Part shown: one piece after another, positions 54,613 through 63,382 of the stretch
How positions within the stretch are numbered: the stretch's first letter is position 1
Layout of the letters: the number at the start of each line of letters is the position of its first letter
Assembly: GCA_963575745.1 (NCBI GenBank)
Contig: CAUYUJ010015688.1
Location: forward strand, 207,501 to 271,500
DNA from: Prorocentrum cordatum
Taxonomy: Eukaryota; Sar; Dinophyceae; Prorocentrales; Prorocentraceae
Direction: 5' to 3'
Length of the DNA: 64,000 nt
Notes under the pieces: generated by a model
Told to the model about the DNA's origin: nothing
Seen by the model: the letters and a program-made list of their open reading frames with translations, nothing else
The model's database searches: none
Program-made: the position numbers and the translations under genes

Positions 54613-55362
54613 TCACGTCTTGCCCTTTGCCTTCGCGCGGCCCTTGCCCTTCGGCTTCGCCTTGGCCTTCGCCTCCGCCTCCTTCGCCGCCGCCTCCCTC
54701 TCCTTCTCCTTCTTCTCCTTTTTCTTTTTCTTTTTCTCCGCCTTCGCCTTCGCCTTCTCCTCCTTCTCCTTCAGCAGCTTGTCCCTCTCGTCCCTCAGCG
54801 CCGTCTCCCGCTTCAGCGCCGCGTCCCTCTCCTCGATCGCCTTCTTCAGCTCCACCTCCGCCTCATTCGTCGTCGCCGTCGTCGTCGACATCGTCGTCGT
54901 CGTCGTCGTCGCATCCCGCCTCGTCCAGCCATTGCGAGAGCTGGCGGGCCCGCTCCGTCTGCTGAGCGTTGACGGCCTGAGGCAGGGGAGAGCGATAACG
55001 ATCGCTGGGAGGAGGAGGATGAGGGGAGGAGGGGGAGGAGGAGGAGTGGAGGAGGAGGGGGAGGAGAGGAGAAAGGGGAGGAAGGGAGAGGAGGAGGGAG
55101 AAAGAGGGGGACGGAAGGGGGGGGAGGAGGGGGAGGGGGAAGGGGGGGAAGGGAGGAAAGGGGAGGAAGGGGAGGAGGAGGAGGAAGGGGAGGAAGGGGA
55201 GGAAGGCGAGGGAGGGGAGGAAGGGAAGGACGCGGAGGAGGAGGCGGGGGAGAGCGATAACGATCGCTGGGAGGAGGAGGTCTCCGCCTCCGCGAGCCGC
55301 GCCAGCAAGGTGCCGACCTGGCGGTCCAGCGCCCGCGCGCGAGCCCCCCGCGCCTCCTCCAT
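54613..55362 (-). CDS. Gene G: Lys-rich coiled-coil protein interrupted by a repeat tract
   Basis: A minus-strand ORF from ATG at 55362 (MEEARGARARALDRQVGTLL) to the stop at 54613, 249 codons. The N-terminal 30 residues (LLARLAEAET) and the C-terminal ~85 residues (EVELKKAIEERDAALKRETA, then Lys/Ala-rich) read as coiled coil. Between them about 85 Ser/Pro residues come from a GGA-type purine tract (55007-55250). The tract is bounded by two direct copies of AGAGCGATAACGATCGCTGG, the module-2 palindrome. In another frame the stretch after the tract reads AVNAQQTERARQLSQWLDEA followed by Asp repeats, which looks more like the original protein. The gene may therefore have been interrupted by tract insertion. 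No family recognised. Confidence 0.5.
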   Translation of the reverse strand: MEEARGARARALDRQVGTLLARLAEAETSSSQRSLSLSPASSSASFPSSPPSPSSPSSPSSSSSPSSPFLPSPPSPSPSSPPFRPPLSPSSSPFLPFLLSSPSSSTPPPPPPPLILLLPAIVIALPCLRPSTLSRRSGPASSRNGWTRRDATTTTTTMSTTTATTNEAEVELKKAIEERDAALKRETALRDERDKLLKEKEEKAKAKAEKKKKKKEKKEKEREAAAKEAEAKAKAKPKGKGRAKAKGKT

Positions 55363-55435
55363 CGCGGCGGCGCGCGGCGGCGCGCGGCGCGGCGGCGCGG
55401 CGGCGCCCCCGCGAGCTGGAGCAGCGCGCGGCGAT

Positions 55436-55765
55436 CAGCGATCGCTATTGCTGTCGCTATCCTCCTCGTCCTCCCAGCGATCGCTATCGCTCTCCTCCTC
55501 CACTTCCTACTGTCCCCTCCCAGCGATCGCTATCGCTCTCCCCCTCCACTTCCTACTGCCCCCCGTCCGCCCAAAACGACGTTAAATCTGCTAAAGCAGT
55601 TGGCGCCAAAAACGGCGTTAAAACAGTTAAAGCAGCTTGCTCGTCATCCTCCTCCTCCCCCTCCCGAGCGATCGCCATCGCTACACCTCCGCGATCCCCA
55701 TCGCCCCCCGCCTTCCCAAGCGATTGCCATCGCTTCACCTCCGCCCAGCGATCCCCATCGCTTTG
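55436..55765. repeat. Palindrome cluster between G and F
   Basis: AGCGAT-N4-ATCGCT motifs (centres CGCT, CGCC, TGCC, CCCC and others) occur about six times, several with the flank CTCCTCCACTTCCTACTG. A duplicated GGCG(C)AAAACGACGTTAAA-type word occurs at about 55570 and 55600. Confidence 0.9.
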
Positions 55766-55847
55766 TTTTTACCTCTGCGCGCGCGCGTGACGCGTCCGCC
55801 GCGCCCCTTCGCGCGCCGCGCCCGCGCGCGGCACTCCATGCCAGCGC

Positions 55848-56959
55848 TCACTGCGGGCGTGCTGCCGCTCCCGCCGCCGCAGAGGCGGCTGCCTCTGCCG
55901 CTCCTGCCGCCGCCGCGTGCTGCCGCGACGCCACGTCGTAGCGGCTGCCTGGCCGCCACGACCAGTCGACCCCGCCGTCGTCTGCGACCTCGAACTGCAC
56001 CTGCCCCGTCCAATCTTCCCACGCCTGGTCGTAGGAAGCCTTCGCTGCTGCCAGATAGCCGTCCAGGCCCAGCCCCCGCATTTCTGCCGCAAAGGCATGG
56101 TACTGGGCCGACGCCTCGACCCAATGCTGGAACGCCAGGACCAGGGACTGCATGCATCGCCTGTGGTGGACCTCGATGTCGGGCCACCACGGCGCCATCT
56201 CCCACTCGGCGCCCCCCCCGCCGCGGCGCAGCGCCTCAGGCGCAACAGGCGGCAGCCTGATCGCCGCCGCCTCGGCGTCCCACCCCTCGCCGCGCGCCCT
56301 CGGGAAGCGGTGCGCCGCGCTGCCCCCCTCGGCCTCGATATCGGCCCGCGGCCGCTTCCGAAGCCACACCTCCGATGCGGGGGGCGGCGGCGTCGCGGCG
56401 CCTCCTCAGCGGCGGCGGCGGCGCCCTCCTCGGCGTCGCCGCCCTCCTCAGTGACGGCGGCGCCCTCCCCAGTGACGGCGGCGGCGCCCTCCTCGGCGCC
56501 GCCGCCCTCCTCAGTGACGGCGGCGGCGCCCTCCTCAGTGACGGCGGCGGCGCCCTCCTCAGCGACGGCGGCGGCGGCGGCTGGGGCCGCCGAGAGCTCG
56601 CGAGCTCGCTGGAGGAGCCACCGACGAGACGCCGCGGCGTTCTCATCGAGCGAGGGCGCCGCGAACTCGTCGTCGCGGCGAGCGCGTTGCGGCCGCAGCG
56701 GCGCGGGCGCCACGGCACCCGACGACGCCACGGGCGGCTTCGCCACTGGCGGCGGCGCCACGGGCGGCCTCGCCACGCGCGGCGGCGGCGCCACGGGCGG
56801 CTTCGGCACGGGCGGCGGCGCCGTCATCCTCGATGGGCACGCCGCCAACTCCATGCGGTCGAGCCTCGACGGCACCACGGGCGGCGCCTCGAAGCGCGGC
56901 GCCGCCGCCTTCGTGACCAGGTGGCTCGGCGGCGGCCCACGCGGCTGACGCGGCCCCAT
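55848..56959 (-). CDS. Gene F: hypothetical protein, Pro/Ala-rich N terminus
   Basis: The likely start is ATG at 56959 (MGPRQPRGPPPSHLVTKAAA). The first ~110 residues are Pro/Ala-rich with VAPPP repeats, followed by an Ala/Glu repeat region (AAAVTEEG) of about 60 residues. Near 56370 the best reading moves by one frame to WLRKRPRADIEAEGGSAAH. It then gives a globular C-terminal part with APWWPDIEVHHRRCMQSLVL, AFQHWVEASAQYHAFAAEMR, YDQAWEDWTGQVQFEVADDG and WSWRPGSRYDVA, ending at 55848. Total about 370 residues if joined by a one-base change. The repeat region in front of the frame change is prone to indels. No family recognised. Bounded on both sides by the module-2 palindromes. Confidence 0.6.
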
Positions 56960-57024
56960 GGCTGCGCGCGCCCGCTGCCGCGCGGCTCGGGGAGGGGCGG
57001 GGGTGCAGCGGAGCGGGCGCCGCC

Positions 57025-57185
57025 GTCGCGAGCGATCGCAATCGCTTGCCCACCGCCCCCTGCCTTCCCAAGCGATCGCAATCGCCCCCTGCCTTCCCAA
57101 GCGAGCGCCATCGCTTCAGCCGAGCGATCCCCATCGCTCCCTGCCTCCCCCCCCCACACCCCCGCGATCCCCATCGCTCCCTGCG
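57025..57185. repeat. Palindrome cluster between F and A2
   Basis: GAGCGATCGCAATCGCTTGC, AAGCGATCGCAATCGC, AAGCGAGCGCCATCGCTT, GAGCGATCCCCATCGCTCC and GCGATCCCCATCGCTCC, separated by CCCCCTGCCTTCCC. A C run follows (57187-57202). Confidence 0.9.
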
Positions 57186-57245
57186 TCCCCCCCCCCCCCC
57201 CCGCCCGCGGCGCGGCGCTTTTCTCCTTTTCCTCGCGGCGCGGCG

Positions 57246-59291
57246 CTACGAGTGCAAGACTGCGTAGTCGCCTCTGCGCGTCACGCGCCACGCCCACACC
57301 GTGGGCTCCAGGCAGGCATCGGCCATCTTGATGATGAGGAACTCGTCGATCACGCGCCCAGTACTCCTGCCCTGCGAGCGCGCTGAAATTTCGATCCCGC
57401 GCGCGACGACGTGCAGTTCGCCAGAGATGGCAGCGCACGCGTCGAGGACGAACATCTCGCCACCGCGCGAGCGAACCACATCGCCCACGCTGTACGTTAG
57501 CCCGCCCCAGCGCAGCGAAACCGACACGGAGACGTCGACGTCCCCGACAAAGGAGCGCAACTCGTCGGAGTCGGCTGCAGCCCCCGTCAGCGCGTTGCCA
57601 GTCGGCCCCGTTTGTTCGAGTTGCCTCTCTTGGTGCAACACTGCGCTCGCGAGCGCCGTGCACTCAAAGCGCGAGGTGCAAAGCGCTGGTTCGGCGACTG
57701 CTTTTACCGTCTTGTTGTGGCGCTCCGTCACGAAGCAGTCGAGCTCCTTGGGCTCCTGGTGCGCGTTGTGGAGCACGTAGTGGTGCTTGGGCTTCACGTG
57801 GTGGACGCCGTAAGCCTGCTTGTGCAAGTCCAGATGGACTTCCGCCGATGCAACGAAGTCGTTGCGAGGGGCGGCTGTCCCACGCTTTACGTCCATGAAC
57901 GCGCGCGCCAGCAGGCCGCGCGCGCGGAGGGGCGCCAGTTCGCGCTCGAGAGACTCGATGCCGACGGCTTTCTCCTCGGCGAACGCCACCGCGAGGTGGA
58001 TGGGCGATGCCAGCTCGCTCGCGCCTGCCTGGAATGACTTCTTGCACGCGGTCGCGTGCCCAGGCGGGGACATATTGTGCGCAGCTCGCGAGCGCCCGCG
58101 CTGGAACTGCCAGCGCCGCGTGAACCTGTGGGCATCGGGAAAGGTGATGCTCGCCTTGCTATTGCACGCCGTCGTAAACGCAAACACCTCCCATCCAACG
58201 GTGCCGTTGCTCCACAGGTTGTGCATGCTGTCATATGCCATGTCGGACGGCTTCACGACTGCCCGCAATTCCTTATCCTCCAGCAGGCCGTTGGGATGGA
58301 AGTTGAAACCGCTGGCCTTGTCGAGCTTCTTGAAGTCACCTTTCGATACATGGCCATGTAACCCCGCGGTCGCCCACGCAGCGGCGAGGTCGTCCCACAG
58401 CTTCCACGCGTCGTCGGCTGACTGCGCGTCGAAGCGCGCGAACTCGTTGCAACGTATGTCGACGAAATAGCCGCCGTCGCCGCCGACGGAGGCATACTTC
58501 ATGATCACGTTCTTGCACTTCAAGCGCGGCCTCCAGCCGTTGGCGCCCCTCAAACATAGGATGCCTTTGTGAGCGTCCATGTCGGCGAGAATCTTGCCAG
58601 CCCGCGCCCGCGCCAGCGCCGAGGTGCCGTTGGCAAGCGTCACGGGCGCGCCAGAGCTCGCCAGCCTGCTGCGCCCGAAGGGCACCTCCCTAAGGAGGAG
58701 CCGAACAACGCATGAGATGCCGCCGTCCACGCCGTCGCTCACTGTTGCCCGCAGAATCCCCAGCGGCAGCCACAGCTCTTCGCTGTGCAGATGTGCAACG
58801 CCGAACTCTGTGAAGGTAAAGAAAAATACCCAGAATTTCCGATCGTGCCGCAGGGCCAATGCGTCGCCTGGCGCGACTTCGTCAGCATACAACACCAGAT
58901 TGAGCGGCGCGCCACGGGCGCTGCTCACCGCCTCCGCGAATCGCTCACTGTACGATGTGCTTTCGCGACACATGTATTTCAGGAGCTTGTCGGCTCGGGC
59001 GATCGTCCACTCGAAGGGCGCGCCGCCGCCGTCCACGGGCAGCTGGATGGTCGTCGAGGCGGCATTGAGCACGTCATCAAAGGTGTTGCGGATATTTTGT
59101 CGGGTTACGTGCTCGGCAACGTCAGGCTGATGCGAGATCTTCTTGGCGAGCTGTGCGAGGGCTCTGCCCGTGATCCCACTCGTGCGGAAGAGCTCGGATA
59201 GTTTGCGCCGCTTGGCCTTGCTGTCGTCGACGACGTCACCCATCGTTCGCGCGGCCCTCGCAGTTCCAGAGGCGCGGGCCGACGCGGCCAT
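57246..59291 (-). CDS. Gene A2: transposase-like protein, intact
   Basis: An uninterrupted minus-strand ORF ending at 57246. The first convincing ATG is 59291 (MAASARASGTARAARTMGDV), giving 681 residues; another Met at 59243 is possible, and the frame is open further up through a palindrome cluster. It aligns with A1 over its whole length: KRRKLSELFR; FEWTIARADKLL; YADEVAPGDALALRHD; EELWLPLGILRATV; YFVDIRCNEFARFDAQ; GFNFHPNGLLEDKELR; YDSMHNLWSNGTVGWE; VKPKHHYVLHNAHQE; DCFVTERHNKTVK. Basic-rich patches and the D..., D-S-M-H and C-F-x-x-E-R pattern fit a DDE-type transposase layout. DSMH/DPMH and C-F-x-x-E-R-like motifs are seen in CACTA and KDZ-type enzymes, but overall similarity to those is not demonstrated. 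Function is inferred; homology to A1 is directly visible. Confidence 0.75.
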   Translation of the reverse strand: MAASARASGTARAARTMGDVVDDSKAKRRKLSELFRTSGITGRALAQLAKKISHQPDVAEHVTRQNIRNTFDDVLNAASTTIQLPVDGGGAPFEWTIARADKLLKYMCRESTSYSERFAEAVSSARGAPLNLVLYADEVAPGDALALRHDRKFWVFFFTFTEFGVAHLHSEELWLPLGILRATVSDGVDGGISCVVRLLLREVPFGRSRLASSGAPVTLANGTSALARARAGKILADMDAHKGILCLRGANGWRPRLKCKNVIMKYASVGGDGGYFVDIRCNEFARFDAQSADDAWKLWDDLAAAWATAGLHGHVSKGDFKKLDKASGFNFHPNGLLEDKELRAVVKPSDMAYDSMHNLWSNGTVGWEVFAFTTACNSKASITFPDAHRFTRRWQFQRGRSRAAHNMSPPGHATACKKSFQAGASELASPIHLAVAFAEEKAVGIESLERELAPLRARGLLARAFMDVKRGTAAPRNDFVASAEVHLDLHKQAYGVHHVKPKHHYVLHNAHQEPKELDCFVTERHNKTVKAVAEPALCTSRFECTALASAVLHQERQLEQTGPTGNALTGAAADSDELRSFVGDVDVSVSVSLRWGGLTYSVGDVVRSRGGEMFVLDACAAISGELHVVARGIEISARSQGRSTGRVIDEFLIIKMADACLEPTVWAWRVTRRGDYAVLHS

Positions 59292-59389
59292 CGCGCGCCG
59301 AGCTCGGCGAGGCTCGGTGGGCTCGCCACCAACTCCCTGCGGTCGAGCCCGAGCCGACGCGGCTATTGTGTGCCCAGCCTCGCCCCGCC

Positions 59390-59635
59390 CGCCCAAGCGA
59401 TCGCTATCGCTTCATCGCTTCCCCCCTCCAGCGATCGCAATCGCTTCCCCCCTCCACCTCCGCCGGGCGATCGACGTCGCTTACCCCCTCCACCCCCGCC
59501 GTGCGATCGACATCGCTTTCATGCTCGCCCCAGCGATCGTCATCGCTTCCCCCCCCCCCCCCGCCGAGCGATCGACATCGCTGACCCCCTCCACCCCCGC
59601 CGAGCGATCGACATCGCTTACCATTTTCCCTTTTC
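59390..59635. repeat. Palindrome cluster between A2 and B2
   Basis: About seven motifs: AAGCGATCGCTATCGCTT, AGCGATCGCAATCGCT, GGCGATCGACGTCGCT, GTGCGATCGACATCGCTT, AGCGATCGTCATCGCTT and GAGCGATCGACATCGCTGA with a duplicate. They are spaced by CCCCCTCCACC(C)CCGCC. Confidence 0.9.
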
Positions 59636-59753
59636 TGTTCCAACCGCACCCGCCGACAAGCGCCTGTCCACCTGTCGGGGCGCGGCGCGCCGCAGCGCGG
59701 GCGCACCGCGGGCAATCGCGCCCTCAGGGGGCGACGTCCTGGCCATCGTCGGC

Positions 59754-62515
59754 TCAGCCAGGGAGAGCTGCCGTCGACTTGGCCATCGTGCTCACCACCT
59801 GGGCCTGCGCGGTCGCCTGCTGCGCGCAGGCGTGGACCTCCTCCGCGGTCCACGTGAACGTCGACGGGTAGGCCTTGTTCTTATTGATATTCTCTCCGAC
59901 CTTCTTCATCGTGCTCAGCTTCTCCAGCAGCCCAGTGGCCTGCGTCATGCTGGCCTCTGGGATATTGCTGACCCCTGGGGTGCCAGACTGCATCGCCATC
60001 TCCAGCTTGGACATGGGCATCACGATCTTGGCTAGGGAGCGCGTGACCAGGAGCCTGAGATCTTTCTCCTTCTTATCTGCGTCTGCCTTCTCCTTCTTCT
60101 CTGCCTTCTCGCGCGCCTTGCGCTCCTTCTCGGTCTCGGTCGGGGGCGCAGAAGGTCCTCGCTGTCCGTGCCCGCGCGGGGGCGGGGCGTCCGAGCTGCT
60201 GTCGCTGTCCGAGCCCGAGCTGCTGGTGCTCGGCGGCTTCACCTTCTTGGACTTCTTGGAAGCAGGGGCCGAATCGGACATCTCAGCGCCCTTGCGCTGG
60301 CCCGTGCCACTGCCCTTGTCAGCGTCCTTAGCCTTGCCCTTGGCCGTATCCTTGCCAGTGTCCTTATCTTTATGTTTGCCGCTGCCCTTGTCCGTATGCT
60401 TGCCGCCGTCCGCATTCTTATCTGCGTTCTTGCCGCTGGCCTTGTCCTTGTGCTTGCCGCCGTCTTTACCCGTGCTATCATCCTCATCCTTGCTCCGATT
60501 CTTGCCAGCGTCGTTATCCTTATCGGTACCTTTGATTTTCTCTTTGCCACTGCCTTTGTCCTTATGCTTGCCGCTGTCCTTGTCCTTGTCAGCGCCTTTG
60601 TCCTTATGCTTGCCGCTGTCCTTATCCTTATGCTTGCCGCCGTCATTCGCCGTGTCCTTGTGGTTGCCGCTGTCCTTATCCTTGTGCTTGCCGCCGTCCT
60701 TATCCTTGTCCTTAGCCTTGCGCTTGCCGCCGTCCTTTTCCTTGTCCGCATCATTGTCCTTCTCCTTGTCCTTATCCTTGCCCCTTTGCTTCTCCTTGTC
60801 TTTACCCTTGCGCGCGTCCTTATCCTGATCCTTCGCCTTGCCCTTGGCGTTGCCCTTCTTTGCGTCGCTGCCATCGTCGGAATCGCTACTCTTCACATGC
60901 GAACCGCCCCCCTCGCCCATGCTGTCATCGGTGCCGTACTGATCATCGTCATCGGCCTCATCGGAATGGGGCCCCTCCTCGTCGGGGCACGTGCTCGCCT
61001 CAGGCGCGTCCTCCACCTCATCATCGTCCTCATCCTGTTCGAAAGAATCATCCGTGTCACCCTGGTCGTCATGCTGAGAGGCCGCGGCAGCCTTCTTCTT
61101 CATCGTCTTGTTCTCATTCACATTCCCCTCGTCTGAAACTTCGGCCTCGACCCCTTCGGCTCTCGAGCGACTCGCGATCTGGGGCCCCCACTTCTCGAAC
61201 AGGTGAATGTCCACCTTGTAGCACATTCCCAAAATTGGGTGGGATAACGTGTCCGTGCACGTCTTGCGGATCCTCTTGTACGGGAACCCCTGCCTCTTGT
61301 ACCAGCCCAACGGGTAGTAGCCCCCCTTCGTCATGTGCTTGCTCTCTTTTCCTTGGTGCTCGTCAGCGTCTCCTTCAAGAACTTTTTGACTGCGAACGTA
61401 TTTGGGCAGTCCTTCACCGAGGCCCAGAAGCTCGTCCTCTCCTCGACGCTGAAGCTCTTGATGCCCGACGATACCTCCTTCCACTCGGGCGCTCTGGTGG
61501 CCTGCACCCCTCTCGTGCTGCACAGCGCGCATCTGAACACTTGTCCTTTTTTTGGTGACGCGGACGGGGCACGCCTTCATAGCGTCGCATGGTTGCTGGT
61601 ATCGGCCGCACAAGTAGGCTCTTTCTGCTTCCTCCAAACACAGCTGCTGCGCCCTCTTGCTTGGGCTGCTGTTCAGGGCGAACGCTCCGACTTTCCACTT
61701 GGCGCCCGGCGCGTCCTCGCCCCAGCCGTCATCCTCGGTTGCCGTGCCCGCCGCCTTCGCCTTCGGCGGCGACATTGCCTCCGTCGCCTTCGGCGGCGCG
61801 CCCTTCGCCTTCGGCGGCGCGCCCAGCTGCTTCGCACCCTTCGGCGGTGGCGGTGCCGCGCCCTTCGGCTTCGCGCTCGCCGACGCGGCGGCCTGCGGGG
61901 GGCCTCCGCTCGCCTTCGCGGAGCTCGCGCTCGCCGACGCCCTCTTCGGCGGCGGCGGTGCCGCGCCCTTCGACGTTGCGACTGTCGGCCGCATGAAGCT
62001 CGCGATGTCGGCGTATCCCGTCCCCTTGTTCCTGGCGGCCTCCTTTGCCTTGGCCGCGGCCTCGGCCTTCTCCCTGGCGGCTGCTTTCACCTCCTCCTTA
62101 GCGCGGGCCTTCTCCTTAGCCACGGCAGCGGCCTTCTCCTTAGCGCGGGCCTTCCCCGTCTTCATAGCTGGCTTCATAGCTGGCTTGGTGGCAGCGGCTG
62201 GCCTCTTGAGCGCGGCCCGTGATGCGCCTTCCTCCCCATCAGCCTCCTCATCTTCTGGCGGCGGCTGCAGCGCGGCTGGCGCCTCGGATGGCGGCGCCGC
62301 CGCCGATGGGCCACCATCGGATGGCGGCGCCGCCGCGGATGGACCACCATCGGATGGCGGCGCCGCCGCGGATGGACCACCGTCGGATCGCGGCGCCCCC
62401 TCGGCGCCCAAGCCCAACTCTTGGATGAGCGCCCCCTGGATCTCTCCCTCACCTGGGCCCGCGAGCTGCAACGTCTCCGCGTCGCTGACCTCGCCGAGAC
62501 GACGACGACGACGAC

Positions 62516-62556
<41 letters not shown>

Positions 62557-62626
62557 CGTCGCTGACTTCGCCGCCTGGGCCCGCGAGACGCAGCGTCTCC
62601 GCGTCGCTGGCCGCAGCGTCGGCCAT
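59754..62626 (-). CDS. Gene B2: zinc-ribbon protein with long Lys/Asp tracts, frame-broken
   Basis: The start is ATG at 62626 (MADAAASDAETLRLAGPGGE). A GAC/GTC repeat at about 62495-62565 separates it from a second copy of the same start (AETLQLAGPGEGE) in another frame. Then come Ala/Lys-rich residues, a YADIASFM segment and Pro/Lys repeats. The zinc-ribbon part, YLCGRYQQPCDAMKACP in one frame and VFRCALCSTRGVQATRAPEW in the next, is split at a run of seven T (61549-61555). A second change near 61330 returns to GGYYPLGWYKRQGFPYKRIR and HPILGMCYKVDI. Both stretches match B1. The C-terminal half is Asp/Glu-rich, then some 200 residues of GKHKDKDSGKHKDK-type repeats, then LLVTRSLAKIVMPMSKLEMA, also matching B1. 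Frame changes fall at homopolymers and could be sequencing errors. Function unknown. Confidence 0.7.
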
Positions 62627-62749
62627 CGCTTGGTGTTGCTTGGTTGCCTGGGCGTGGACACGCCCCGCGCGAGGGGCCCGCTAACGGGCTAACGGGCGCG
62701 CTTGATCCGCGCGAGGCTGACGCCAGTAAGCGCGGGGCCTCTATGCGTC

Positions 62750-62765
62750 AGCGATCATCATCGCT
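62750..62765. repeat. Single module-2 palindrome 5' of B2
   Basis: AGCGATCATCATCGCT, perfect 6-bp arms around CATC, between the B2 start and the foldback. Confidence 0.85.
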
Positions 62766-62775
62766 AAGTTACTTG

Positions 62776-63160
62776 CTCGCCTAAGTGGCATAACTGACTT
62801 AAGTAGCACCCCGTGTTATCCTTTTGTTATCCTTTTGTTATCCTTTGTTATCTTTTTGTTATCCTGGGATCGGGGTCATATATGATAACAAAAGGATAAC
62901 AAAATGATAACAAGGGTCAAATAGGATAACACAAGGATAACAAAATGATAGCAAACGGATAACATTGGTCAAATAGGATAACATGGTATTATTTTGTTAT
63001 CTTTTTGTTATCCTATTTGGCCTTGTTATCATTTTGTTATCCTTTTGTTATCCTATCGGCCCTGATCCCAGGATAACAAAAGGATAACAAAGGATATCAA
63101 CATGAAAACAAAAGGATAATACTGGGTGCTACTTAAGTCACTTACGGAACTTACCCTACA
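62776..63160. repeat. GATAAC/GTTATC foldback, module 2
   Basis: The left arm (about 62776-62880: TGACTTAAGTAGCACCC, then TTATCCTTTTGTTATCC repeats, then CCTGGGATCGGGGTCATA) matches the reverse complement of the right arm (about 63055-63160) almost base for base. The centre (62885-63050) is itself GGATAACAAAATGATAAC repeats facing TTGTTATCCTATTTGG repeats. The whole 385 bp can fold into one hairpin. Position upstream of gene B and the GATAAC core are as in module 1 (48178-48533). Confidence 0.92.
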
Positions 63161-63175
63161 CCTAGCAGCCCTTAC

Positions 63176-63382
63176 CCAAGCGATTGGCATCGCTATCCCA
63201 TCATTATTCTCGTCTTCTTCCAACGAGCGATCGCCATCGCTACTTCCCTAATGCTCAATAGCGATCGCCATCGCTACTTCCCCAAAGCATAAAAGCGATC
63301 GCCATCGCTACTTCCCCAAAGCCCAAACGCGATCGCCATCGCTACTTCCCCAAAGCCCAAAAGCGATCGCCATCGCTACACA
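63176..63382. repeat. Palindrome array beyond the foldback
   Basis: AAGCGATTGGCATCGCTA, then GAGCGATCGCCATCGCTACT and four further copies in a ~41-bp tandem unit (CTTCCCCAAAGCCCAAAAGC). The arms are constant; only 63176 and a few others change the centre. Confidence 0.93.

Noticed and set aside
55007-55250. Ser/Pro tract as a genuine part of gene G
   Set aside because: It is a GGA-type purine microsatellite between two direct repeats, better explained as an insertion or expansion.
60168-61136. Plus-strand Leu/Val-rich ORF resembling a membrane protein
   Set aside because: It is the complement of the Lys/Asp repeat region of B2; hydrophobic runs follow from codon complementarity.
63176-63382. 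Possible CRISPR array of short palindromic repeats
   Set aside because: The intervals between palindromes are themselves repeated (CTTCCCCAAAGCCC), not unique spacers.
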